Below are positions 23,501-33,518 of a stretch of 64,000 bases of DNA, piece by piece. The DNA lies in contig JAFCMP010000490.1 in assembly GCA_017506865.1 (NCBI GenBank), forward strand, positions 186,001-250,000. The letters are read 5' to 3'. Both the position numbers and the translations under genes were made by a program. This stretch comes from Tribonema minus. Taxonomy: Eukaryota > Sar > Xanthophyceae > Tribonematales > Tribonemataceae. Positions within the stretch are counted from its first letter, which is position 1. Each line of letters opens with the position of its first letter. The notes beneath the pieces were generated by a model. The model saw nothing but the letters and a program-made list of their open reading frames with translations, did not search any database and was not told the DNA's origin.

Positions 23501-26500
23501 GTGTATTAATAACCGGCGATTGGAAGAATTGGGTTCACCTCGTGAACCGGATTTCTCCGAGTTCACGGAAGTTGTAATCCCTCATCTTTTCTCATCCTGA
23601 CCACTGAACACATCTCGCCCTCGTAAACGTGATCTTGTAGTTGAGTGAATTGTGATCGGATGCAGGATTTCTACCAAATCGGGCACGCCTCGTGGCCTAG
23701 GACCCAAGTCAGTGAGACCGTCACTGGTGCCAGGGTGGTGAAAGCGTCTGGAGGGAATCGATCGGGCGCACTGACGACTCGTCAGAGATTTTGTTAAGGA
23801 GCCTAAAGTTAACTGGGAAAACCCGAGTTCCAGCGATGAGTAATCCCTCAGTTTTCCCTGGGAAACGCCATCACATCACTCGTCCTCGTTATATGGGCTG
23901 GCTAAACACGCGCCTGTGTATCAATAACCGGCGATTGGATGAATTGGGTTCACCTCGTGAACCGGATTTCTCCGAGTTCACGGAAGTTGTAATCTCTCAT
24001 CTTTTCTCATCCTGACCACTGAACACATCTCGCCCTCGTAAACGTGATCTTGTAGTTGAGTGCATCGTGATCGGATGCAGGATTTCTACCAAATCGGGCA
24101 CGCCTCGTGGCCTAGGACCCAAGTCAGTTAGACCGTCATGCCTCGTGTTAACTGGGAGAGTGAGTGATCACACAGATCGGCCACTGGTGCCAGGGTGTGT
24201 CGGAGTATAGTCATGTACACCCTCACATGAGTCTGGTGTAGCATACCGCAGCAGCTGTAGCAAGAGCTGCTGTCATCCTAGTGTATGCGCAAGAGCGGTG
24301 AAATGCCCCCATGCCCAGGAGAGTCATGACTGGGTGCGCTATCCTGTAGCGTAGCTATGCTCAGCAGTAGCAGGGTTCAACAGCAGGTTGAACTGTACAT
24401 GTTGAAGTTTGCTGGTCAACTTCAAGTACATATTGAGGTATGAAGTACATATTGAGGTATGAAGTTGAACTTGAGGTTGTGACATCGGCCACTTGCAGTT
24501 ACAGTTCGGCCTGTCGGCACATCGGCCAGTTGCATCAGGCCGGTTCTACAGAGTTCTTGGGTTCTCTGGAGTTCTCGGCTTCTCTGGAGTTCGGCACATT
24601 GCAAGGTCGCCTCACTCCCATCAATTCACTCTCTCTTCTACACACGGCCCAGCCGGAGTCTCTCTTCCTCCTGCCTCGTGCCCTTGCTCCTGCCTGGTCA
24701 CTTGCTGGAGACTCCTGCTAAATCCTTCGCTTCCGACAGGGTGGTGAAAGCGTCTGGAGGGAATCGATCGGGCGCACTGACGACTCGTCAGAGATTTTGT
24801 TAAGGAGCCTAAAGTTAACTGGGAAAACCCGAGTTCCAGCGATGAGTAATCCCTCAGTTTTCCCTGGGAAACGCCATCGCATCACTCGTCCTCGTTATAC
24901 GGGCTGGCCAAACACGCGCCTGTGTATCAATAACCGGCGATTGAATGAATTGGGTTCACCTCGTGAACCGGATTTCTCCGAGTTCACGGAAGTTGTGATC
25001 CCTCATCTTTTCTCATCCTGACCACTGAACACATCTCGCCCTCTTAAACGTGATCTTGTAGTTGAGTGCATTGTGATCGGATGCAGGATTTCTACCTAAT
25101 CGGGCACGCCTCGTGGCCTAGGACCCAAGTCAGTGAGACCGTCATGCCTCGTGTTGGAGAGTGAGTGATCACATAGATCGGCCACTGGTGCCAGGGTGGT
25201 GAAAGCGTCTGGAGGGATTCGATCGGGCGCACTGACGACTCGTCAGAGATTTTGTTAAGGAGCCTAAAGTTAACTGGGAAAACCCGAGTTCCAGCGATGA
25301 GTAATCCCTCAGTTTTCCCTGGGAAACGCCATCGCATCACTCGTCCTCGTTATACGGGCTGGCTAAACACGCGCCCGTGTATCAATAACCGGCGATTGGA
25401 TGAATTGGGCCCACCTCGTGAACCGGATTTCTCCGAGTTCACGGAAGTTGTAATCCCTCATCTTTTCTCATCCTGACCACTGAACACATCTCGCCCTCGT
25501 CAACGTGATCTTGCAGTTGAGCGATATGTGCTCGGATGCTGTTTTTTTACCAAATCGGGCTCACCTCGTGGCGTAAACAAATTGCTCACTGGACGACCAA
25601 CCTTCGATATGTGTGCATCGACCCGTGTGTGTGACTGGACGACATGTCAATCGCTTCGGATGTGAAAAGTACCACACCAGACTCACCTTGAGAACGCCCG
25701 CCATGTACGTGGAGAGGATCTCGGCCACCACCTTACCGCCCTTGTTCTTTTCCCCCGTTTTCTTCTTTGCCTCCTCCGGAAATGCCTTCATGAGTGCCCG
25801 TGCCATTTGCTGGCACTCGTCGGCGAATGCATTCAAGAACTCATCGTCCTTGAGGCTGTCCCTCGAGTAGTTGTACAGCCCGTCCAGCAGCGACAACAGA
25901 AGCGTCTTGCCCTCGTCACGACTAATACCGAGCCGATCCTGAAGGCGCTGCAGCGTGGGCTCGCGGTCGCTGACATACGCATCGATCATGGGGCACGGGA
26001 TGCCGAGCCCCCGGCACACATCGCTCGCGATGCACATGTACGCGTTCACTATATCCCAGTCCCGCAAGATGCCGTGGCAGAGCGCATGGCGTACGTAGCG
26101 GGGCAGGCGAGGGATGCTGCCGCTCGTCCTGGAGTAGAGGCAGCCCTTGTCACGTTTATGCCCGTACGTGTACTTGGTGTTGCGGCCTCCGCCGGGGAGC
26201 ACGTCACGAGCGCTCATGTCGGCGACAGCCTGCACACCATTTTCATGATGACGCTCCTTGCGCTGGGGTTTACTGGGGCTCTTGTTCTCAAGCAACCGCG
26301 TGCAATCGGGGTTTGCGTTGAGAAACGCGAGAACATCCTCGTTCACGTACTCAGCACGGGAGTGTGGCTGCGTGTCTGGCAAGAACACGGGCTTTGACAG
26401 TGACATGTTCTGAGCAGGATACCAGGCGTCCAGATAAAAAAGGCGCGTCCCGCAGCGCGGACCGAGCATGAACGACGAGACGGGTGCAATCGAGACGCTC

Positions 26501-26502
26501 AT
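20521..26502 (-). CDS. Replication protein: polymerase-palm-like domain joined to SF2 (Herpes ori-binding type) helicase
   Basis: Start ATG at 26502. Exon 1 (26502-25687) contains a motif-A-like 'DWDIVNAY' and a motif-B-like 'GISRDEGKTLLLSLLDGL'. A 2447-nt intron (23240-25686; GTGAGT donor, CATCAG acceptor, phase 0) splits one long helix. Exon 2 resumes 'VMVETAEELG' and gives motif-C-like 'VLMLDGFM'. Then come Walker A 'GMGSGKT', DExD-type box 'LIVFDEVRS' and a motif VI-like 'HQMIGRFRS', as in SF2 helicases of the herpesvirus origin-binding family. The C-terminal part (to 20521, TAG) is helical and ends with basic residues. A 1-nt frameshift near 22835 lies between Walker A and the DEVR box. 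The palm assignment (distant family-A/TV-pol-like) is inference; the helicase is firm. Such proteins replicate large DNA viruses and related elements. Exon 1 lies only 25 nt downstream of the MYND gene on the same strand. Confidence 0.7.
23275..25559 (+). repeat. Four tandem copies of a ~455-bp repeat
   Basis: The shared marker 'GACTCGTCAG' occurs at 23361, 23776, 24782 and 25237. Spacings are 415, 1006 (460 after subtracting the solo LTR and its duplication) and 455. The copies are about 95% alike by eye. Each holds a 74-codon ORF on the plus strand (starts 23376, 23791, 24797, 25252), but with copies this similar an open frame is weak evidence for a protein. The first copy ends inside the helicase gene intron and the last ends just before exon 1. 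Confidence 0.9.
24198..24738 (+). mobile_element. Solo LTR, copia family A
   Basis: 541 bp starting TGTCGGAG and ending TTCCGACA, clearly the same LTR as at 6487-7008. The extra length is explained by a 19-bp tandem duplication near 24425-24465 ('AAGTACATATTGAGGTATG'). The flanking duplication GGGTG (24193-24197 and 24739-24743) is intact, so the element left by LTR-LTR recombination after inserting into the third repeat copy. Confidence 0.93.
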
Positions 26503-26527
26503 AACACGAGGTGAATGATGTATTTTG

Positions 26528-27145
26528 TCACGTAGAGGTACTTGTCTTGCAGGCGCCCTTGTGATTCCTCCAGTGCTGCACCTGACACTCCTTACAGCAG
26601 TAGTAAACGAGGTGACATCTGGCACATCGCTTTCCGGCGAGTGCATGACAACCCTCACTCGTGCACTGGCGCGTCGCCGAGCCCTTGGCGGTCGCGCCCC
26701 CAGTGCTTGTCGGCAGGCCGGTGGCATAGCTCTTGCGCATCATGACGGGGGGGCTCTTGCCAAGTGCAGCCCGCTTGCTGCTGATTCTTTCCCAGAATGA
26801 TTCGGCGTTGGCTGTCATCGTGCGTGACTGCTCTGCCGTCACGGCATCGGCGATCTTCCTCCATGCACGGAACCTTTCAAGCGTGAAGTCGCGCTTGTCA
26901 TCGACCACCATCGCTCGGCCGTAGACAGCGTTCGCGTTTGGACGGTCGAGGAGCATCCTGCCCTTGTGATAAAGGTCGGACGCCAGCATGTTGACGTGTC
27001 CATCCGGCGACCATAACATCACGAGATCAAACTCTGGTTTGCCGGCATGAAGTGCTGCGGACTCGTGTGCTGCCATCGCGTCGCGCATCGCAACGGCATC
27101 ACACTCGCTGACGCGCCCGTCGGTGTCGATGACGATGGCCTTCAT
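26528..27145 (-). CDS. MYND zinc-finger protein
   Basis: 205 residues, ATG at 27145. The N-terminal 150 residues are of unknown function ('MKAIVIDTDGRVSECDAVAM' opening). The C-terminus (about 160-200) is a MYND finger with the ordered Cys/His pattern 'CTSEGCHALAGKRCARC', 'YYCCKECQ' and 'HWRNHKGAC'. MYND fingers bind proline-rich peptides and serve as protein-interaction modules; expanded MYND families are seen in large DNA viruses and in many protists. It ends 25 nt before the ATG of the replication gene on the same strand, an unusually tight spacing for a nuclear eukaryotic gene. Confidence 0.8.
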   Translation of the reverse strand: MKAIVIDTDGRVSECDAVAMRDAMAAHESAALHAGKPEFDLVMLWSPDGHVNMLASDLYHKGRMLLDRPNANAVYGRAMVVDDKRDFTLERFRAWRKIADAVTAEQSRTMTANAESFWERISSKRAALGKSPPVMMRKSYATGLPTSTGGATAKGSATRQCTSEGCHALAGKRCARCHLVYYCCKECQVQHWRNHKGACKTSTST

Positions 27146-27409
27146 GTGTTTGCTGGCAAGAGCCCACTATTATTTTCTGCTGGCGCGCAGCGCACGACAT
27201 CATGGCTGCATGATCGAGCGTGTGTAACTTTAACACGCATGTGTCGGTATGCCGCGAGTCGGAGAGATATGCAGGGCCACGTTCTGAAAAAGAACATGCA
27301 AGTCTGAAGAACACACAAACACACACAGCGCGCAACTTGCCACAACCTTATTATCTACGCTCATAACACAGGCACCGGTCAGTGCATCGCTGCCTGCAGT
27401 GTGCGAGCC

Positions 27410-28615
27410 ATGCCGAGGCCGGCGAAGAAGCAGAAGGTCAGGCGCACGCTGAGCACATTGGAGCACTTGAACGGCCGAGATGCACAGGTCGTGGCCATCG
27501 AGCACGCCGATGACGTTGCTGCACAGGAGATTTTCGATGCCAACGAGAACATCCTGTGGCTCGGCGTCAGCGGCAGCAGCTTCGTCATAGAGTTCAACAG
27601 GCTGCAGGAGTTTGCGCCGTTCGCAAGGCGGTACAGCACGGCAAAGAACATCGGCCGCAGGCAGCTACGTGATCTGCGCGAGTCGACGACTTGGGAAGCC
27701 GTGTTTACCCGCGATATCGAGGTGGTGGAGCCACCGTACCGCGACGGCTACTTCAACTACTTCTTGCAGGGCAGGTGGCGTCAGGTCGATGCCGTCGAGT
27801 GGACCGTAGGCATTACGCTTATGAACATGGCGGGCAACTCCAAACACCGCACACACGACTTTAACAAGAAGTTGGCTGCCATCAACCTGCGTGCTGCATT
27901 CACGAGGTGCCTGACGACGGCTTGCAACTGCGGCCTTGTCAAATGCGAAGCGATCATGGTGCTGCGCGGCATGCACGCAGCGTCGCCGGACCGCGCCGAC
28001 AACACGTTGGGGTACTGCCATCCTGGGCAGGTGCTCACGATTTTATCCGAGTGTCATAACACTGCCGTCAAGCCCGACGCAATTCCCGTGAAGCGGGAGA
28101 AGCCCGTGCACTGGCTGAGGGCGACAGTCAGGAGCAGGGTGCAATCCACCAGCAAGAGGATGAACCTGTTGATCAAAAAACATCAAGGACGAGCACCGCA
28201 CGGAGGCGGAGCGCAGCCAGGTTGTGCGGTTCAACGGGACGACACGCAAGCAGTTGCGAAAGCATACACTGCGGTGTTGGAGCAGATGTCACGGAGACGC
28301 TTTATGCACTGCCCCAGTTGCGACTCGCTGCTGGACAAGGGCGACGTGCGGGGGATGATGCATTTTACCAACGTGCCCAACCAAGCGTCTCCCGACCGCA
28401 TCGACAACAGTAACCCGTTCTACGACCTCGATAACGTCCGCCTGGTGTGTCAGTCCTGCAACTTCTCGGAGAACGACTACGTCCGCGTCCACGTCGAGCG
28501 CCCGTCGGTCAACAATCCGGCAGAGTACCCTCTCGACATCCCCAAGGTGATCGCGTACCTGACGAGCGTCATCGCAGCGGAAGAGGCGAAGGAGCGTAAG
28601 CAGGCCACAGCGTGA
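27410..28615 (+). CDS. HNH-endonuclease-like protein, copy 1
   Basis: The first ATG is at 27410; ends TGA. About 401 residues. The N-terminal two thirds ('AQEIFDANENILWLGVSG', 'EWTVGITLMNMAG') are shared only with copy 2 at 46.4 kb. The C-terminus has a zinc-binding HNH/McrA-like arrangement: 'CPSCDSLLDKG', 'MMHFTNVPNQASPDRIDN' and 'LVCQSCN'. Such domains nick or cut DNA in homing endonucleases and viral genes. Compared with copy 2, an extra A in the run at 28177-28183 and a lost base near 28265 put about 30 residues in another frame, after which the frame is restored. It is divergent from the MYND gene (264-nt gap). Confidence 0.7.
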   Translation: MPRPAKKQKVRRTLSTLEHLNGRDAQVVAIEHADDVAAQEIFDANENILWLGVSGSSFVIEFNRLQEFAPFARRYSTAKNIGRRQLRDLRESTTWEAVFTRDIEVVEPPYRDGYFNYFLQGRWRQVDAVEWTVGITLMNMAGNSKHRTHDFNKKLAAINLRAAFTRCLTTACNCGLVKCEAIMVLRGMHAASPDRADNTLGYCHPGQVLTILSECHNTAVKPDAIPVKREKPVHWLRATVRSRVQSTSKRMNLLIKKHQGRAPHGGGAQPGCAVQRDDTQAVAKAYTAVLEQMSRRRFMHCPSCDSLLDKGDVRGMMHFTNVPNQASPDRIDNSNPFYDLDNVRLVCQSCNFSENDYVRVHVERPSVNNPAEYPLDIPKVIAYLTSVIAAEEAKERKQATA

Positions 28616-28848
28616 GGCCACAAGACACACTCTTTTTAAATAAAATAAGCATGAAAAGAACAGTTTGTTATACAACCCTGTGTTTTGTTGCTGTTGAATC
28701 ACCCCCTTGTCGCGGCTCCGGCTTGCATCAGATGCCTGTGCACGCGAGTCGATGCCGCAAAGGTGCCTCGCTGAGGTGCCTCGCTGAAAGGAGCCTCGCT
28801 GAAAGGCGCTTCGTTCCTTGCAATGCCTTGTCAGACACCACCTCAATC

Positions 28849-29574
28849 ATGCATGGAATAAGGTCAATGCAACGGGCGCATGCCCGAGAAGTCGAAACGG
28901 GCTGGGCTGCCGATCGGAAGGCGATTGTTGCCAGGCACGCTGCTGATAAGGCCAAGACGGCAACGGGCGCACACCTCTGTTACCTGCTGCCCCCTGCCAC
29001 TGTTGTCAGACACCCTTGGGGACTGCTACAGGCGGCCGGCCCGGGTGTCGTCGCTCTTAAGCGAGCGGCCAGCCCGTGGTTCGGTATGCAAATCGAGTAC
29101 GTGGCTCGTCAGGCGTCGTGGGGTGTCGAGTCCAGCCTGCGCTTCGAGCGGAAGGGCAAGTTGATCCTGAGGCTGCTGTGTTTCAAGCACATCAGCAATG
29201 CTTTGATGACGCCGAAGATGGATGTCAGCCTCGTGCCCTGCAGCTCGATCACCAGCATCTGCAAGGAGCCCCGCTACACCTCCACGAGCGTGGAGCTCAC
29301 CAAGAAGCTACCGAACGCGTCAGACGACTTTGGGGAGGTGTGGTTGAACATTCCCGCGCATCTTGAAGACGCTGCCGTCGGCACCGGTGCGGTCGTGTGC
29401 AGCAGGAGTGAGGACGAGGTTATAATTCGGGGCAAAGCGAACAAGGGCATGAATGAGGCGCTGCGTCGCTACTTCGCGCAGCATCACAACGCTGTCACCC
29501 TGGCGCTCAGTAGCGGCATCTTGGAGAGCATTCGATCCTTTCTTGTCGTCGACGAGGATGATGAGTCGGACTGA
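28849..29574 (+). CDS. Unknown protein, tandem paralogue 1
   Basis: About 241 residues from ATG at 28849 to TGA. No recognised domain. It aligns end to end with the next gene: 'HLCYLLPPATVV' against 'HRSHLLPAASVI', 'AGPGVVALKRAA' against 'AGPGVIGLQRDA', 'RQASWGVESSLRFE' against 'YQATWGVAASIRYE', 'ALMTPKMDVSLVPC' against 'AVMTPKTSANLVSC'. The C-terminus is acidic. An in-frame ATG further upstream (28651) is possible, but the paralogue supports the later start. Tandem duplication of an unknown single-domain protein fits a viral or recently acquired block. Confidence 0.6.
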   Translation: MHGIRSMQRAHAREVETGWAADRKAIVARHAADKAKTATGAHLCYLLPPATVVRHPWGLLQAAGPGVVALKRAASPWFGMQIEYVARQASWGVESSLRFERKGKLILRLLCFKHISNALMTPKMDVSLVPCSSITSICKEPRYTSTSVELTKKLPNASDDFGEVWLNIPAHLEDAAVGTGAVVCSRSEDEVIIRGKANKGMNEALRRYFAQHHNAVTLALSSGILESIRSFLVVDEDDESD

Positions 29575-29854
29575 TTCGTGCGCGCGAACGTGCGCAGTCA
29601 GCCTGTGAGAAGGCGGTCGCGCAGTGTTGTCAACTACATCAATGTCACTCGGTCCGTATGTGTCGTGTCTTCTTGTGATGTTTACATGTGCGCGAGTTGT
29701 TTGTGGTGTTTGCACATTTGTCTACTGCTGACTATATGCCGGCGACAAGTATATGTCGGGTTTCGCTAAGTTTGTGCAAATTGACAGAAGTCACGTGCCC
29801 CACTGATGCCCTGCAGTCCAGCACCGATCTGTTCATTCACAACTCACCTGCAGC

Positions 29855-30532
29855 ATGAAACCATGGCTCCGGTCATTTCGAGGCTTCGAAGTGCAACGCA
29901 ACATCTATCAGGCACAGTGCAAGCGCGCTGCTGCTGCGGCGGCAGCCGAGAGAGAGCTTGATGCGGCCATCACAGCCACTGGTGTTCACCGTTCACATCT
30001 TCTACCTGCAGCGTCCGTGATCAGCGACCCGATGCGCATCCTGCAGCGTGCTGGTCCTGGTGTGATCGGTCTTCAGCGCGATGCGTTGCGCGCAATGACT
30101 ACGCACAAGGAATTGGAGTACAGAGTGTATCAGGCGACGTGGGGGGTGGCCGCGAGCATACGTTATGAGAGTCGCGGTGCACTGCGCGACCGTCGCCACG
30201 TGTTCGACCAAGCCGCGACAGCAGTGATGACGCCCAAGACATCAGCAAATCTGGTATCATGCGTTGCGACGACAAAGCTACGCAAGGTCTGCGGCTTGGC
30301 GCAGCCGCTGCACGCATACAAGTCGATATCCAACGAGTTCGACCCAGTCGGCGAACAGGTCTGGCTGAGTCTGACGCTATGCGTGGAACAGGACGCGATC
30401 GCGGCGGGCGCTGTCGTGCATCACAGATACGAAGGCTGTGTCGTAGTCAGGGCAAGGCTCGACGAACAGATGCAAGAGGCACTGCGCTCGTACTTCTCAC
30501 ACGGGCGATGTGCGCAGTTGCAGCTGACTTGA
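29855..30532 (+). CDS. Unknown protein, tandem paralogue 2
   Basis: 225 residues, ATG to TGA, no known motif. It is paralogous to 28849-29574 over its whole length, with an alanine-rich helix at residues 20-35 in place of the paralogue's charged helix. The 280-nt gap between the two has no other ORF of note. The conserved core (residues about 45-210) includes a repeated 'A..V..GAVV..R.E..V.VR' strand-rich ending. Confidence 0.6.
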   Translation: MKPWLRSFRGFEVQRNIYQAQCKRAAAAAAAERELDAAITATGVHRSHLLPAASVISDPMRILQRAGPGVIGLQRDALRAMTTHKELEYRVYQATWGVAASIRYESRGALRDRRHVFDQAATAVMTPKTSANLVSCVATTKLRKVCGLAQPLHAYKSISNEFDPVGEQVWLSLTLCVEQDAIAAGAVVHHRYEGCVVVRARLDEQMQEALRSYFSHGRCAQLQLT

Positions 30533-30693
30533 GAAGTCCTCGTCTGCATTCAAGCCTTCCTTGTAAATGTATTGTGATTCATTTGATCCCGTCTCTGTTC
30601 TCCATGCTTTGTGCACAACAACCCGAGTGATCAGTCGCGCATTTGATGTTTCGCATGCTTTGTATTGGCGTCCCCGTCGACACTGCTGCATCG

Positions 30694-31797
30694 CTAGTTC
30701 AGCGACTCGCAGACACGCTTGTGCTCGGCCCAGTGACCTGCTTGACAGGTTTTGCTACAGTACTTGACGACGCGACAGCGTCCACACCTCTTGGTGCCCG
30801 CAGCGTCGCAGCCGCGGGCAGCGCATCGGTTCGACGTATGGAGGGCTGCTGCGGGCGGCAGTGACACGAGTCCGGACGCGTCCACCTGGGCGACTAGGCG
30901 AGGAAACGGTCCCTCGATACCCAAGTTGCCGAGTGCTATCTTGCCGAATGTTTGTACGGAATTTTCCGAAAATTGAGCGACGGCTGCCTCGATCAGCTGC
31001 CGTGCCCCTAAGGCGAGCAGTGTCTCCCTGTCCTCTCCATCCATCGCCAAGTTTGCGACAGCCGAGCAGGCAGCCCCCTGTAGGACGGTGGAGTTCGAAA
31101 ACGCGGACATCGCCGCGAAGATGACCTCGCGGCCTTCGACCGAGCTGAGCAGGACCCGAGAGTCGCGGAGCTTCGTCAGGAGTGCCAGCGAGCAGGTGCC
31201 GAACGCTTGGATGCTCTCAATGGACGGGTGCGCCAGCATCGTCTTGACGACGGTTGCGTCAGCTCCGGCGCGGTGGATTGACGTGAGGTTCTCCTCCTCG
31301 CCTGCGAGTCTGCAGATAGCAACACAGCCGCTCTACTGAAGTAGTTGCATGTGTGGGAAAGCCAACATCGCTGCGGAAAGTCTCTGGCAGGCCCCGCCGT
31401 CGATGAGTCTGACTCTGCACTCATCGTGCATGACCCACTCTGCCATCTCGTAGCACCCCAATCGTTGAAGTTCGGCACTATCCGAATGTGTCGCCATCGC
31501 CTGAATGAGCACTTCGCATCCACCAGCCCGGGCGATCTTCGGCCAGCTCTCCGGGCAGTGAGAAACGAAGCTGAGACGGGACATGCCTGAGAACTGCATG
31601 TTGAAGTCAGAGGGCATGCGCCGCATGCACTCAGCGACAGCATCGATGTCAACTGAGGCCATCGCTGAGGGCGATAGATCTGGTGTTGCAGCAGCAGCAG
31701 ATGCAGCAGAAGCAGCACAAGCAGCAGGTAATAAGGGGGTGAGAAGTGGAGACGACCGACTCAGTTGTTTGCTGGTAATCAAGTGATTGGCAAGCAT
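30694..31797 (-). pseudogene. Armadillo-like repeat protein with C-terminal MYND finger, one in-frame TAG
   Basis: ATG at 31797 (an alternative ATG at 31662 would skip an alanine-rich leader). Helical armadillo-type units of about 42 residues ('AGGCEVLIQAMATH', 'GCYEMAEWVMHD', 'AACSAVANLAMDGEDRETLL') lead to a MYND finger: 'CAARGCDAAGTKRCGRC', 'VKYCSKTCQAGHW', 'HKRVC'. The frame is interrupted only by TAG at 31333-31335; downstream codons continue in the same frame with good armadillo sequence. Such proteins are protein-interaction scaffolds; armadillo-MYND fusions occur in many algae and protists. The stop could be a mutation, a sequencing error, or unspliced sequence. Confidence 0.72.
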
Positions 31798-31892
31798 CTG
31801 CTGACGACTTTGTGTTTATCTCACCGGGTCTTGGTGCTGTTGGTAGGTGCTGCACGATGCGAACCTCGCTATCAACCTCCTGTTTGGTAGAA

Positions 31893-31958
31893 CCGTGTCG
31901 TCACAGAGGTGTAACCGTGTCGTCACAGAGGTGTGAGCGTGTCGTCACAGAGGTGTAG
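31893..31958 (+). repeat. Three copies of a 22-bp repeat
   Basis: Unit 'CGTGTCGTCACAGAGGTGT' plus a variable 3 nt, starting at about 31893, 31915 and 31937. It sits between the armadillo-MYND gene and the unknown gene at 32.15 kb. Confidence 0.85.
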
Positions 31959-32150
31959 TTGCTGTGTGGTGCCTCGCTCAATGTTCAAGTTGAAGTTATG
32001 TCGCAGAGTGACAGATTGCAACGATTTTTTCGGTGTATTCAGCAGCACCGCAGAGACATGAGCTGCTGCCATAATGACGACGACAGCATCGCTTACGATC
32101 ATGCTAAATCCCTTCCTGATTCCTGGCGTCGTGACGCGTGACGGCACGAG

Positions 32151-33502
32151 GTGGACATCGATGTGAGTGCACCACTTGGGTTCGAAGATGACGAGGACGA
32201 CCTGTATGAGTATCCCTACGGATTGAGGAGCGAGTGGTGGGCACATAGACGACCCGGCGCACCGGTTGGAGCTCCCGCCAGGGTTGGTGCAGCGGTTCGA
32301 GCTCCCTTCAGGTTTGGCGCAGCGGCTGGAGCTCCTGCTGGTGCAGCCGGAACTGCTTCGATCGGATCAGCTGCGGCTCGTTTGAGGCGTGAAGCCGAAC
32401 GCAGACAGGAAGCACTGAATGCCGCGAAGATTGCTGCAGCTTATTATGCCATGCGTAGCGTTAACCAGCGTATTGGTAGCCCACCACCGCCTGGTGCAGG
32501 AGTAACTGCGCTTCGACCAATCCCGAATAGCCCACCGGCCGCTCCTGCGACATCGGCGGTGTTGCCCGCGAGAGCTCGCCTGCGACCGAGAGCTCGCGCA
32601 GTGGGCGCCTGCCGAACATTCTCGGTGGGGGCACTGTGGAGCGGATGACTTCCGTGCCTTCGGCGATCGGAAACGTGGTGCTAGTGCAAGGGTCGGACAC
32701 GATTCTTGTGCGTGGCAATTTGCCGGCGACCCGCGATGACAAGAAATGGAACGGATTGGAACCCACCATCAAGGTGTTGAAAGCGCCTGTTGATACAGAA
32801 GTAGTACCCCTGAACAGGTATCTGAGCACGACCGACCCGTACCGCCTGAGAGCTTTGATACACACACCAGGTTCTAGCAGGTCTGAGATGAAACGCGATG
32901 CGGTTCGTGAGAGACTCAGGATTAACAAGGACGTCAACTTCATGACTGCCGTGCCCTGTGCGTTTCAGCTATGGGATCGGACTAATCACCTTCCAACGAC
33001 GTACAAACCGACCGTGTTCGCGGTGAGCGAGTATCCGTTGGTTTTGAGTGGACGGCTGGCCCCCGAAAAACGGTGGCAGGCCAGTCTCGCGTTGCATGAG
33101 CCCATCCGAATCCTGATGCCTTTTCTGGCTGATGCGCTCGGCGAGCACGTCGGCAAGGAGTACGAACTGATAAACAACGTGGTCGCGCCGGCTGGATGGC
33201 GTGACGCAGTCAAGGCGGTCAAGTGGCCAGCGAGTTCCGGCAAGACGCTGGTCACGAGCCTCGTTGACGTGTTAGAAGAAGCTGTACCGGCTTGGGTGGT
33301 GTTGTCTCTCGCCGATTTCACATTGTCTTCAGAGAGATGGAAGAGCAGCCTGTTGCAAGGCGTCGAGCTCGCGCAGCCGATTGCGTTGTTGACGCGACAG
33401 CAACTCGGCATGCAAGCAGTCGACATCTACCTCGACAAGCCGTGGGAAGAAGTACGGGAGAATGTCCTACAAGCATACCACATGCAGCTGGCGCGTGGTT
33501 GA
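32151..33502 (+). pseudogene. Unknown two-part protein (Ala/Pro-rich head, conserved-looking body), frameshifted
   Basis: Frame 1 (32151-32648) lacks an ATG near its start and encodes an acidic opening ('FEDDEDDLYEYPYG'), 'GAPVGAPARVGAAV'-type repeats and a helical 'RLRREAERRQEALNAAK' segment. Frame 2 (ATG at 32645, TGA at 33502) encodes about 286 residues rich in strands and hydrophobic helices ('RLRALIHTPGSSRSEMKR', 'PIALLTRQQLGMQAVDIYLD'). Just before 32645 frame 2 is open and reads plausibly ('SGRLPNILGGGTVERMTS'), so the two probably form one gene with a 1-nt shift near 32580. No family recognised. Its position in the block would suit a structural or DNA-associated protein, but that is a guess. 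Confidence 0.5.
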
Positions 33503-33518
33503 GAGTGACAGGTGTAGT

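Larger units (their letters stand above)
23240..25686 (-). other. 2.45-kb intron filled with tandem repeats and a solo LTR
   Basis: Borders CAAG|GTGAGT (25687/25686) and GCATCAG|GTAATG (23240/23239) keep frame between two parts of one conserved domain. Nearly all of the interior is four copies of a roughly 455-bp repeat plus one LTR. Transcript evidence is absent, so the intron is inferred from frame, splice sites and domain continuity. Confidence 0.65.

Noticed and set aside
23376..25476. Four 74-codon ORFs in the intronic repeats as a conserved gene family
   Set aside because: The repeats are too similar at DNA level for an open frame to show selection, and the ORF has no motif.
23275..25559. 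CRISPR array
   Set aside because: Units are ~455 bp, contiguous and without spacers, in a eukaryotic intron.
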